A stretch of 64,000 nucleotides of DNA from Wolbachia endosymbiont (group A) of Pogonocherus hispidulus (GTDB taxonomy: Bacteria > Pseudomonadota > Alphaproteobacteria > Rickettsiales > Anaplasmataceae): assembly GCF_964028195.1 (NCBI RefSeq), contig NZ_OZ034750.1, positions 930,001 through 994,000 of the forward strand, given 5' to 3'. Positions 35,783-44,463 of the stretch are shown in pieces (position 1 is the stretch's first letter; each line of letters opens with the position of its first letter). The notes under the pieces are model-generated. The model made no database searches, was not told the DNA's origin, and saw nothing but the letters and a program-made list of their open reading frames with translations. A program made the position numbers and the translations under genes.

Positions 35783-36439
35783 CTAACACACGCTAGCATT
35801 CATCATTCCATCAAGAAAACCCCACAAGAGCTTTGCTCCCTTTTGAGCACCCTGCATAACTTTATCTTGCTCTTTTTCATCTAGATCTTCAATAAGATTT
35901 GCACACTCCTCAGAATGCCATTCATCAGCATGCATATGAACCGTAAAAAATTGAAGAGAACGCTCATCACTTATTGAATAGTGTTTTTTTAAACCTTCAA
36001 TTTTAGACTTAGAAACCTCTGGAGTTTGACGTTCATAAGCATAAAGTGCACCCAAACCGGAAGCAAAGTCTGATCGTACAATATCAAAGTAACCATCAAC
36101 TAACTTCTGTGTCTCTTTAATCTGTGCATCCTTATGGAGATCAGACCGTGTTACACCAAGCCCTTCAGCAAAACGTTTCCATAACTCTGGGTGATTTTCA
36201 TCACCTTGTTCTTCTTCTATTAAATTACCAAGCAAAACCTGTCGCATTTTTAGATCTGGGCACAAAAAATGTATACCACTGATATAACGAGGAAACGCAG
36301 CAACGTGGTGATAATATTCTTTAGCATAGGTTTGTAAAGCTTGCAAGCTTAAGCTTCCTGTATTCCATGATTGGTAGAATGGATGATTTAGTAAGTGCAA
36401 CTCATCTAACTTATTATTCAAAGATTTAGTAAATTCCAT
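35783..36439 (-). CDS. CADD/PqqC-like pABA synthase
   Basis: 218 residues, haem-oxygenase-like helical fold, homologous to chlamydial CADD (CT610). It is the first gene of the folate operon. From what I recall of CADD, the dimetal ligands Glu81, His88, Glu142, His174, Asp178 and His181 correspond here to Glu76, His83, Glu136, His168, Asp172 and His175. The sacrificial Tyr27 and Lys152 correspond to Tyr22 (NHPFYQSW) and Lys146. CADD makes p-aminobenzoate from its own tyrosine side chain, bypassing PabABC, and the same is inferred here. A TATAAT-like sequence lies upstream (around 36450). Confidence 0.88.
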   Translation of the reverse strand: MEFTKSLNNKLDELHLLNHPFYQSWNTGSLSLQALQTYAKEYYHHVAAFPRYISGIHFLCPDLKMRQVLLGNLIEEEQGDENHPELWKRFAEGLGVTRSDLHKDAQIKETQKLVDGYFDIVRSDFASGLGALYAYERQTPEVSKSKIEGLKKHYSISDERSLQFFTVHMHADEWHSEECANLIEDLDEKEQDKVMQGAQKGAKLLWGFLDGMMNASVC

Positions 36440-36520
36440 TATTTCCTCTATTATATCAACATATAATTCATATACTATAGTTTTCTCATTGTTACGATCA
36501 TGCTAAGATCAACACAATGG

Positions 36521-36594
36521 TGGGATTGGTAGGACTCGAACCTACGACCAATTCGTTATGAGCGAACTGCTCTAACCGACTGAGCTACAATCCC
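36521..36594 (-). tRNA. tRNA with CAU anticodon (Met or Ile2)
   Basis: Full cloverleaf on the minus strand. The acceptor stem is GGGATTG/CAATCCC, the anticodon stem-loop is GTTCG-CTCATAA-CGAAT, and the T-loop is TTCGAGT. The anticodon is CAU. Initiator Met features (C1-A72 mismatch, three G-C pairs in the anticodon stem) are absent, so it is elongator Met or lysidine-modified Ile2. Confidence 0.93.
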
Positions 36595-36636
36595 TTTTAT
36601 CAATATTTATAATACACACAAAAGCAAATTTGTCTA

Positions 36637-36960
36637 TTAGCTTATTTCACTATCAACCCAACTTAGCAAATCATTTGTTGCACCAATTTTGCGTGCAATT
36701 TCCTTACCATCTTGAAATATGATTAAAGTGGGTATAGATTGCACTCCATACTTACTTGGCACTTCAGTCCCTTCATCTATGTCGAACTTGCAGATCTTAA
36801 TCTTGCCTTTTCTGTCTTTAGCCAACTGTTCAATACGCGGCATTAGACTTTTACATGGCCCACACCATTCTGCCCAAAAGTCTATCAGAACAAACCCTTT
36901 ATAGTCAGTGACTTCAGATTTGAAATTTTGATCATTTACCGTTGTAATATCATCACTCAT
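36637..36960 (-). CDS. trxA: thioredoxin
   Basis: About 107 residues with the active site FWAEWCGPCKSLMP and the cis-proline segment QSIPTLIIFQDG. ATG 36960 (MSDDITTVND) is the usual length; the frame extends 12 codons upstream. It is a general cytoplasmic disulfide reductase. Confidence 0.95.
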   Translation of the reverse strand: MSDDITTVNDQNFKSEVTDYKGFVLIDFWAEWCGPCKSLMPRIEQLAKDRKGKIKICKFDIDEGTEVPSKYGVQSIPTLIIFQDGKEIARKIGATNDLLSWVDSEIS

Positions 36961-37074
36961 AAAATACCTAAATTTTTGTAAAATATAGCGCATCAATCAA
37001 CAGTTAATCAACTAAATTCTTCTGAAAAATTGCCCTAAAGTGTCTTGCACAAACAAAAAACTTCTCACAAATGA

Positions 37075-37695
37075 TTATATCTGATGATTAAAGATATCCA
37101 CGTTTTCCCAACCCATTAAATCCAACTCAATGCGAGTAGGAAGAAATTCAAAGCACTTTTGGGCCAATTCTTTTCTATTTTCACGTTCCAACATTAAATC
37201 TAGCTTTTCCTTTATCTTATGGAGATACAAAACATCAGATGCAGCATAACTTTTTTGTTTGTCTGTCAAATTTTCATTTCCCCAATCAGAAGATTGCTGC
37301 TGCTTATTTAGTTTGGTATCAAGCAGCTCTAAGCACAACTCTTTTAAGCTATGATTATCTGTGTAGGTGCGAACCAAACGTGAAGCTATTTTCGTGCAAT
37401 AGCACGGAAGTGCCCAAGTTTCCAAGTAATAACGTATTATGCTTACATCAAACCGTGCAAAGTGGAATATTTTAGTTATATTTTTATCCTCTAATATTTT
37501 TCTCAAATTTGGCGCTGTATAATCGTTCTTAAGTTGCACTAAGTGAGCGTTGCCATCATTAAAAGAGAGCTGCACAAGGCATAATCTATCTCTGCTATGA
37601 AGTAGCCCCATTGCCTCGGTATCAACAGCTATAGACCTTATATCATTTGGTATTGAGCTAGCTGGCAAGTCATCTTTATATAAAAATATTCCCAT
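37075..37695 (-). CDS. rnd: ribonuclease D-like 3'-5' exonuclease (no HRDC)
   Basis: 206 residues, DEDD exonuclease domain only. VDTEAMGLLHSRDRLCLVQ (Exo I), HFARFDVSIIRYYL (Exo II) and YAASDVLYLHKI (Exo III) are seen. The C-terminal HRDC domains of E. coli RNase D are absent, as is common in alphaproteobacterial short forms. Probably tRNA 3' processing; two tRNA genes are neighbours. Confidence 0.88.
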   Translation of the reverse strand: MGIFLYKDDLPASSIPNDIRSIAVDTEAMGLLHSRDRLCLVQLSFNDGNAHLVQLKNDYTAPNLRKILEDKNITKIFHFARFDVSIIRYYLETWALPCYCTKIASRLVRTYTDNHSLKELCLELLDTKLNKQQQSSDWGNENLTDKQKSYAASDVLYLHKIKEKLDLMLERENRKELAQKCFEFLPTRIELDLMGWENVDIFNHQI

Positions 37696-37866
37696 AAAGC
37701 TTGTGCCACAATTAAAAGTTCATGATAATCAAAAATGAGCCTTAAGTATACGAAAAGATCATAGAAGGAACCACGCAAATTTATGGGCTCTCACATTTTT
37801 CGTGTACACGGGGTTTACAAATCGCTGTATATGCCTATAATTAAGTAAATTTAGGTTAATTTAATT

Positions 37867-37939
37867 GCGGGAGTAGCTCAGTTGGTAGAGCGCAACCTTG
37901 CCAAGGTTGAGGTCGAGGGTTCGAACCCCTTCTCCCGCT
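37867..37939 (+). tRNA. tRNA-Gly (GCC)
   Basis: Cloverleaf with acceptor GCGGGAG/CTCCCGC, anticodon stem-loop CAACC-TTGCCAA-GGTTG and T-loop TTCGAAC. The anticodon GCC reads glycine codons. CCA is not encoded. Repeat A copy 4 begins 25 bp downstream. Confidence 0.96.
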
Positions 37940-37963
37940 CTTTACTTTCAAAATCATTTCGTC

Positions 37964-38406
37964 AAAAATCCCTTGACAAACTCCGCCAGCCCCCTTATCA
38001 TGAAACTGAAGGTATTCAGTTATCTTCATCTGTGCAGATTAAACAGCAAGAAAACAACGTAGTTGGCGTCTTATTTTTAATTTTTTGCACTATGTGCACC
38101 TTATGTCTTCACAACATTTCTGGGTTTTTACCTATATAAGCTGAAACGCGCTTATAAGTCGTTTAAGACAGTATAGTACGCCAATTTGCAGGATTAGAGA
38201 GTGACAACTAGCTAACACGGGGTTTCTTTTGCCTTTTTTTCTGCTTAGTAAATTTCTTAAACATTTAAACTAAGGTGAGTTGCATTTAAAAGCAGCTAAA
38301 TTGCAGTGTTTAAGACTTAAAAAACGCCAAATACTGAAAATAAACAATGACCAGGGCTTCTTTTGCCTTTTTTTTCGTTTGGTAAATTTCTTAATGTTTG
38401 TAGCTA
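37964..38406 (-). repeat. dispersed noncoding repeat A, copy 4 (inverted)
   Basis: The promoter segment, CTGTGCAGATTAAA, TTTTTTGCACTATGTGCACC, both GCCTTTTTTT half-units and a TTTCTTAATGTTTGTAGCTAAA end are all present, in the reverse orientation to copies 1 and 3. With copy 3 it brackets the folate operon to tRNA-Gly block. Confidence 0.83.
37973..38001 (+). promoter_or_regulatory. sigma-70-like promoter in repeat A copy 4
   Basis: TTGACA (37973-37978), 17-bp spacer, TATCAT (37996-38001). Transcription would cross the repeat and the palindrome array towards era. Confidence 0.55.
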
Positions 38407-38880
38407 AATGACAACCGTCATCCCGCTACTTGTTAGCGGGATCTATGCTAAGAGATACCGCGAATGAATCGCGGTATGACGGTCTGCGGCGGTATGACGG
38501 TTCGTGGTGGCATGACGATAAGCTCGTCATCCCGCTACTTGTTAGCGGGATCTATGCTAAGAGATACCGCGAATGAATCGCGGTATGACGGTCTGCGGCA
38601 GTATGACGGTTAAGCAATTCGTCATCCCGCTACGTGTTAGCGGGATCTATGCTGGGATACCGCGGCGGTATGACGTAGGATTGCTGTCATCCCGCTGCTT
38701 GTTAGCGGGATCTATGTGAGATACCGTGAATAAATCACGGTATGACAGTTCGCAGCGGTATGACGTAGGATTGCTGTCATTCCGCTACGTGTTAGCGGGA
38801 TCTAGAGATACCGTGACGGTATGACGTAGGGGTTGCCGAGAACTTGTCATTCCAGTGCTTGACACTGGTATCCAGTTTTC
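38407..38880. repeat. array of Wolbachia palindromic elements upstream of era
   Basis: Four or more units of CCCGCTACTTGTTAGCGGG followed by TACCGCGAATGAATCGCGGTA occur, linked by CGTCAT/ATGACG with GGTCTGCGGCGGTATGACGG spacers. The array ends with a CAGTGCTTGACACTGG unit 16 bp before era. Many strong hairpins lie in the presumed era leader. Confidence 0.88.
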
Positions 38881-38895
38881 TTTATAATTTCCTTT

Positions 38896-39780
38896 GTGAA
38901 AGAACAAAAGTGCTTATTTGTAACCATAGCTGGCTTACCAAATGCTGGGAAGTCTACATTAATTAACAGCATCATAGGCAAGAAAATTGCAATTGTTACC
39001 CCTAAAGTGCAAACAACAAGGACGCAAATAAGGGGTGTTGCAACATGCAACAACACACAAATTGTCTTTACTGACTCCCCAGGAATTTTCTCAGCAGAAA
39101 CAAAACTTGAAAAAGCTTTAGTCAAGTCTGCATGGTCAGCAATCAAGGGTGATGACATCACTTTGTTACTTGTTGATGTAAGCAATTATTTGAAAAATAT
39201 AGAAAGAATTAAGACTATATTTATGCGACTGCAGCGCACAAAAGGCAGATGCATTTTGGTTATCAATAAAACTGATTTGGTAAAAAGGCCTGAATTAAAG
39301 ATGGCGCATGAGCATCTGAATTTGCTTTATAAATTTGAAAAAGTTTTTACGATATCAGCATTAAAGAATGATGGACTTCCTGATTTGGTGAATTACTTGT
39401 CTGAAGTTGCACCGGTGAGCCCTTGGTTTTATGAAGAAGATCAAATAACCGATTCCTCGACAAATTTTTTATCAGCAGAAATTACGAGAGAAAAATTATT
39501 CTTGAACTTGCGTGAAGAATTGCCATACTCTACAGCTGTTATAACTGAACAATTTGAGGAAAAAAAAGATAAGAGTTTAGTCATAAAACAGATCATATTC
39601 GTGTTGAAAGATAGTCATAAAAAAATAGTGCTAGGGAAAGATGGCAGTAATATTAAAAAAATTAATATCGAAGCACGTGTTGAACTAGAAAAATTATTTG
39701 AGTGCAAGGTACACCTCTTTTTATTTGTAAAAGTGCGACCTTGGATCGACCGTCCTGAGGAATATATAGGCAATGCTTAA
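38896..39780 (+). CDS. era: GTPase Era
   Basis: 294 residues. The GTPase motifs are GLPNAGKST, TPKVQTTRTQIRG, DSPG and NKTDL. The C-terminal KH domain includes KKIVLGKDGSNIKKI. Era binds 16S rRNA 3' end during 30S assembly. The start is GTG 38896 (VKEQKCLFVT), with palindromes immediately upstream. The end overlaps the next gene by 8 bp. Confidence 0.95.
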   Translation: MKEQKCLFVTIAGLPNAGKSTLINSIIGKKIAIVTPKVQTTRTQIRGVATCNNTQIVFTDSPGIFSAETKLEKALVKSAWSAIKGDDITLLLVDVSNYLKNIERIKTIFMRLQRTKGRCILVINKTDLVKRPELKMAHEHLNLLYKFEKVFTISALKNDGLPDLVNYLSEVAPVSPWFYEEDQITDSSTNFLSAEITREKLFLNLREELPYSTAVITEQFEEKKDKSLVIKQIIFVLKDSHKKIVLGKDGSNIKKINIEARVELEKLFECKVHLFLFVKVRPWIDRPEEYIGNA

Positions 39781-40600
39781 TTCTTTGTTAGTATTTGATA
39801 TTGAAACTATACCGGATATAAATTCCTGCAAGAATTTGCTGGATATTGATGACAATAGCAGTGTGGAAGAGAAAAGGGATGCATTAACAAAATACCACCT
39901 AGAAATAACAAACGGGCAGAACTCTTTTCTGCGTCAGCCCTTCCACCGGGTTGTAGTTATCAGTTTTTTACTTTGTAATATAAGCTGCCAGAGCGGTTAC
40001 GAAGTGTTCACACTGCAAGAAATAAGATCTGGAGGCACACTAAATTCCAGTGAAAAGGAGCTGGTGAAGGGATTTTTTAACTATATGTCGGAAAAAAGAC
40101 CGAGATTAGTCTCATTTAATGGGCGCACTTTTGATATACCAGTGCTGAAGTATCGTGCTATGGTCCATGGCATTCAAGCGGAATATTTTCATAAAGCTGG
40201 CGATAAGTGGAATAGTTACAATCAGAGATATAGTAGTGATTGGCATTGTGATTTGCTTGAATCTCTCTCTGATTTTGGAGCTTCTGCGAGAGTAAAAATG
40301 AACGAAGTTTGTGCAGCATTTAACCTTCCTGGCAAGATTGGAGTTGATGGGTCACAAGTTATGGGCTTATACGATAGCGGCAAGATACAAGAGATTCGAG
40401 ATTATTGTGAAACAGATGTGATTAACACTTATTTGATTTACTTGAGGTTCATGCATCATCAGGGAAAGATTACTACTGAAAGTTACAACAAAAGCGTGGA
40501 AGAGCTGCTTTTAGAGTGCGAAAAAAAAGAACATCTAAAAAAATTTAAAGAGGAATGGAAAATAACTTGTGGTGGAAACTTTTATATTGAATTTAAATGA
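39773..40600 (+). CDS. PolB-type 3'-5' exonuclease domain protein
   Basis: 275 residues of the DNA_pol_B_exo2 family: LLVFDIETIPD (Exo I Asp/Glu), LVSFNGRTFDIPVL (Exo II) and YCETDVINTYLIYLRF (Exo III). Stand-alone exonuclease, presumably acting on DNA; substrate unproven. It is translationally coupled to era by overlap. Confidence 0.85.
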   Translation: MLNSLLVFDIETIPDINSCKNLLDIDDNSSVEEKRDALTKYHLEITNGQNSFLRQPFHRVVVISFLLCNISCQSGYEVFTLQEIRSGGTLNSSEKELVKGFFNYMSEKRPRLVSFNGRTFDIPVLKYRAMVHGIQAEYFHKAGDKWNSYNQRYSSDWHCDLLESLSDFGASARVKMNEVCAAFNLPGKIGVDGSQVMGLYDSGKIQEIRDYCETDVINTYLIYLRFMHHQGKITTESYNKSVEELLLECEKKEHLKKFKEEWKITCGGNFYIEFK

Positions 40601-40643
40601 ATAGATATTATGGAGCAATCTAATAATTGCTCCATAATGGCAG

Positions 40644-41951
40644 CTATCTGCCCATTGCAATAGATGAGGAATTTTCATGTGCTACTTGCTCAACTTCCAA
40701 TACCTCAAATTTATCATTTTGGTATTCTTTTTTCACTTTCTCAAAGAAGTTTGACCCACCAAAAATATAATTTACCGCATTGGCAGCGTAATATTGAGCA
40801 TTACCTAAAACTGCAGAGTTAATTTGACTTAATGCCCTAACGGGATAGTAAAAGAGAGATACGTTATTATTTGACTTGAAATCACTTTCATCCATTACTT
40901 TAACAGCTTCATGATAACCATCTATTTTATGAAAAGAATATCCTTCCGGTGCTGATATTCTTAATTGTGCACCTACATGAGCATAACCAAAAAGACCAGG
41001 TGATACTGCTGGCACTGGATCTTGTCTATGTTGAGTTACTCTAATGGTTTTTTCTTGAAGAACGTCATTATAAAATTTACTAGCAGTAAGGTCAAAAACT
41101 CTTGGATCACCAAAAGTTGCAACATGAATATCTTCAGCTCTTTCTGTTTTATTAAGACATAAAGCAGCTATCTTAGCAATAGCTCCTCCCATACTGTGAC
41201 CTGTGAGATTGATTTCAAAATCTTTGATTTCTGATCCTTGTTTTTCAGCATGAGATTTCAAAATGCGATAAAGATCAGGCCATGAATCCGTAAACGAATT
41301 ATAAAAACCACGATGAATTCTTCCACCGTCAGGTAAAAGTTCTGAAGTAGTAAAAGATGCACTTAGATCAGTGATTACATCATTTAAGCCCCATAAGCCA
41401 TGTTTTAAGCGAGTACCATGGTAAGCTATTGTTATTTCTTTACCTTTTATGAAAACATGACCAGCATCTTTTTCAAAGCTATTACCAAATGGAATGATTT
41501 CATAACCTTCTTTAGTAAGTTCAGCTCTAGTTTTATACATTTTTTCAGGGGATGGAATAATTTCATAACCTTCCGTAGTAACTTCAAATCCAGTTTTGTA
41601 TACTTCTTCAGCTAAGGTGTTGCATCTTTTTTCACTTAACTTATTGTCGTCATCACCATAGCTTATTTTAGAGAAATTACTCATTTCTAATAATTTCTCT
41701 TTATTAAACCCTGCAATTTCTACAATACTTTCATCTATCTGGTGAGAAGAAGGTAAAGAATGTATTTCATTTGGGTCGCGAGGGTTTATAAATTCATAAT
41801 CTTCAATGATCTCAAACTCATCATCATATTCTTCCATCTTGCATTTGCCGTTATCTGCTAAGATGGAGCTTGATTGTTCTAATTGTGAATCTATACTACT
41901 TGCACTAGTATCTGTGGTGCTAAACCAATTGCGTAAAAAACTAAAATCCAT
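40644..41951 (-). CDS. class 3 lipase-like protein with internal duplication
   Basis: 435 residues. The Lipase_3 fold has the nucleophile elbow GHSMGGAIAK, a candidate acid in HRQDPVPAVSP and a His in IDGYHEAV; HGTRLKHGLWG precedes the core. The N-terminal 100 residues are acidic and contain two tandem copies of YKT-x-x-E-x-T-x-EGYEIIP (encoded at about 41500-41600). No signal peptide. It may be a cytosolic lipase or a type IV secretion effector; that is inference. Confidence 0.8.
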   Translation of the reverse strand: MDFSFLRNWFSTTDTSASSIDSQLEQSSSILADNGKCKMEEYDDEFEIIEDYEFINPRDPNEIHSLPSSHQIDESIVEIAGFNKEKLLEMSNFSKISYGDDDNKLSEKRCNTLAEEVYKTGFEVTTEGYEIIPSPEKMYKTRAELTKEGYEIIPFGNSFEKDAGHVFIKGKEITIAYHGTRLKHGLWGLNDVITDLSASFTTSELLPDGGRIHRGFYNSFTDSWPDLYRILKSHAEKQGSEIKDFEINLTGHSMGGAIAKIAALCLNKTERAEDIHVATFGDPRVFDLTASKFYNDVLQEKTIRVTQHRQDPVPAVSPGLFGYAHVGAQLRISAPEGYSFHKIDGYHEAVKVMDESDFKSNNNVSLFYYPVRALSQINSAVLGNAQYYAANAVNYIFGGSNFFEKVKKEYQNDKFEVLEVEQVAHENSSSIAMGR

Positions 41952-42317
41952 AACTACCTCAATCTACTATCAGCTAAACAATTTATTTAACTATAATGTA
42001 GATTGATATTATTGTCAATAGTATTTTTCATAATTTATTTTTTTAACATAGCTATAGTTTCTTTTCCTTTCAATTACTATTGTTAGAATAAAAAAATTTT
42101 ACTTCCATAGAATAAATAGTAGAGTTATAATGCACTAACAAGCGAACTTCTGTACTAAATTTTGGTTAATATACACGTTGAGCGTATTAAGAAAGTTGCT
42201 TTTAAGGTATTGCATTTTACTTTTGTTTTCGTTATAAGGTTGCTTTAAGTTGAATTTTCAACATTTTTATACTATTTACATTTAAGATATGATTTCGAAA
42301 TTTTTTGGGGGCACTTC
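41952..42317. other. intergenic region upstream of the porin-like gene
   Basis: 366 bp, very AT-rich, separating the divergent lipase and porin genes. A GTTGAA-TT-TTCAAC palindrome (about 42249-42262) and a TATACT box shortly after it may be part of the porin promoter. A GGGGG ribosome site precedes ATG 42318. No gene seen. Confidence 0.4.
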
Positions 42318-44330
42318 ATGAAAAAATCTATTTATACTAGAACTGCTCTAGCTTCTCTATTAACTTTATATTCTTTCAGCGGCTTTGCAGCTGACTTTCC
42401 TGATGAGAGTATGAAGGAAATAAAAAAGCAAGAGAGCACAAAAACTTCTGGAAAAACAGAAGTTATGAAAACATCAAATAAAAAACTGAAAGAAAAGATG
42501 GACAGAATATGTAATGCTGATCCAAGAAAAAAAGCTGAAGAGCTTAAGAAAAAGGAGGAGATGAGATTAGCAGCCGAGCAGAAGAAAAAAGAGGAGATCA
42601 GGCTAGCAAATGAGAAAAAAGCAAAGCTTATAGAGGATTCAAAAGCAAAAGCTCTAAACGCTAAGAATTCTAATATAGAAAAAGGTAAAGTTTCAAAAAC
42701 TAAGGCTTCTAAAACTAAGAATGCTAAAGTTGAAGCTAAAGATGTAAAGAAGGATGTAAAAGTTGTTAACAAAAATACAGAGAAAAAAGTTAAGGCAAAT
42801 CCTGTTGTCTCAGTTGGTGGAGTTGATATTATCGACACTAATCAAGGGCAAAGTAATTTAAGAATAACTTTTGGCGGTGTTGTTGATGCTCAAGGTTATG
42901 GTAAAGCAGGGCCAAGTGGCACAGATTATAAACGATACGACGTTATGCCTGGCAAATCTATAAATTATTATGAGGATGCTACGGATAAGGTAAAAGGAGC
43001 AAATCCAGTATTCCCTGAGGGAATAGGAAATATTGGTGATTACAGCAACGATATGGGTATGATTGCTGACGCGATATTGCACCTCAGAGCAGAAAATAAG
43101 AATGAAGATTTAGGTCTTCTTTATGGTGCTGATGTGCAATTTCACGTTCCAGTGACCGAAGGTAAGGGAGCATCACAAGGTGTTTATGCTGCAAAAGGCA
43201 GAAGTGCGCATGTGTTTATTAACTCAAAATATGGTGACGTGAAGCTTGGTTACCAATTTGGTCCTGAAGCTCTGATGAGACTTGATGCAACAAGAATTGC
43301 GACTGTTGACGGAGCTGCAGATAGTGACTGGTTCAGAAAAGTGAACTTAGAAGGAAGCGCTGCAGGCTTTCCATTTTATGTAACACCACGTCTTTACACT
43401 GAAAGTTTTTCGAGTGAAAGTGAAAAACTCTCCTTCCGTATGGCAGGGAAATATAACAAAGGCGTTATGACTACACTGCCATTTAGAGTTGCTTACTACT
43501 CACCAAATTATATGGGCGCAAGGTTTGGCATCAGTTACTCACCTCGTTATAATAGTAGTTTGTTTACTGTAAAAGAAACAATTCCTTTTGAGGAGGATAA
43601 AAATAATACTAAGGTGCTAAAGCATAAAGAAGAGATAAAGCATGTCGGTCCAGACTATGAGCACATAGTAAGTGCTGGTGCATCATATGAATATGACTTT
43701 GATAAATATAATGTAAAAGTTAAAACTTCTGCAGTTGGTGAGTATGGTCAAGCGAAAAAACCAAATAAAGATAAGCATGTTTATGATGAATATGTAGAGT
43801 ACAATGACCTTATGGGTGTTAATTTGGGTGTAAGCGCTGATTATAAGATTAATGAAGACCAAGGCGTAAAATTTGCCGCTTCTTTTGCATATTTGGGTAA
43901 ATCTGGCCAACCGAAGGGTATTAAAAAATTAGTTGGTGATACCTATAAGGAAATTGATGGTAAAGGTACTACTGATGATGACAAGAGAGTGGAAGGACTG
44001 AAAGCTCAATTTGGTAAAGATAGTATAGATACCATGTATTGGACTGTAGGAGCTGGTTATCAACATGAGAATATCTACACAAGTTTGACGTACTTTGGTA
44101 GCAGAATGAATGATGGAGATATGCTTCATGATGGTGCACTTGGCGTTCAATATGATCTTTCTCCTGCATGCAGTAAGAGCAAATTTGTTCCTTACGCAGC
44201 TCTTCATTATTTTATGACTAACGAGAAACAAAACGCAAATCATAAGATTACAAAAGCAGGTAGTACCACAGAAGAGGCACCTTCTAACCAAGGAATTCTC
44301 CTTCTTACTGGTGTGAAGTTTTCTTTCTAA
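42318..44330 (+). CDS. porin-like outer-membrane barrel with lysine-rich N-terminal domain
   Basis: 670 residues. The signal peptide ends SFSGFAAD (about residue 25). Residues 30-165 are extremely rich in Lys, Ala and Glu (KKKEEMRLAAEQKKKEEIRL), TolA-like and helical. From about 175 a beta-rich domain typical of Gram-negative porins follows (LRITFGGVVDAQGYGKAG, HVFINSKYGDVKLGYQFG), ending in VKFSF with a C-terminal Phe, the outer-membrane barrel signal. It is probably the general porin. A strong hairpin terminator follows. Confidence 0.82.
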   Translation: MKKSIYTRTALASLLTLYSFSGFAADFPDESMKEIKKQESTKTSGKTEVMKTSNKKLKEKMDRICNADPRKKAEELKKKEEMRLAAEQKKKEEIRLANEKKAKLIEDSKAKALNAKNSNIEKGKVSKTKASKTKNAKVEAKDVKKDVKVVNKNTEKKVKANPVVSVGGVDIIDTNQGQSNLRITFGGVVDAQGYGKAGPSGTDYKRYDVMPGKSINYYEDATDKVKGANPVFPEGIGNIGDYSNDMGMIADAILHLRAENKNEDLGLLYGADVQFHVPVTEGKGASQGVYAAKGRSAHVFINSKYGDVKLGYQFGPEALMRLDATRIATVDGAADSDWFRKVNLEGSAAGFPFYVTPRLYTESFSSESEKLSFRMAGKYNKGVMTTLPFRVAYYSPNYMGARFGISYSPRYNSSLFTVKETIPFEEDKNNTKVLKHKEEIKHVGPDYEHIVSAGASYEYDFDKYNVKVKTSAVGEYGQAKKPNKDKHVYDEYVEYNDLMGVNLGVSADYKINEDQGVKFAASFAYLGKSGQPKGIKKLVGDTYKEIDGKGTTDDDKRVEGLKAQFGKDSIDTMYWTVGAGYQHENIYTSLTYFGSRMNDGDMLHDGALGVQYDLSPACSKSKFVPYAALHYFMTNEKQNANHKITKAGSTTEEAPSNQGILLLTGVKFSF

Positions 44331-44341
44331 CTAGCCAGTAC

Positions 44342-44363
44342 ACACCACAGTTAACTGTGGTGT
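44342..44363 (+). terminator. hairpin terminator after the porin-like gene
   Basis: A perfect 22-bp palindrome, ACACCACAG-TTAA-CTGTGGTGT, begins 12 bp after the porin stop codon. A moderately T-rich tail follows. Confidence 0.65.
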
Positions 44364-44426
44364 ATTCTTGTCTGTTGATGTTCAGTGTTTATTTGTCGAT
44401 CAAATAAACATATGGTGTCCTCTCTC

Positions 44427-44456
44427 CTGTCATCCCAGTGCGTGACACTGGGATCT
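44427..44456. repeat. single palindromic element
   Basis: GTCATCCCAGTGCGTGACACTGGGATC, one unit of the CCCAGTG-type family, between the porin terminator and the GIY-YIG pseudogene. Confidence 0.85.
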
Positions 44457-44463
44457 AAGTTAT

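Noticed and set aside
37882..38139. 85-codon frame starting inside tRNA-Gly
   Set aside because: Overlaps the tRNA and repeat A; no conservation among repeat copies.
38407..38880. Second array-like repeat region as CRISPR
   Set aside because: Same palindromic families, with spacers that are themselves repeats.
42332..42838. Long open frame antisense to the porin-like gene (168 codons)
   Set aside because: It mirrors the Lys-rich AAA/AAG codons of the porin N-terminus (giving Phe/Ser), so it is a composition artefact without a ribosome site.
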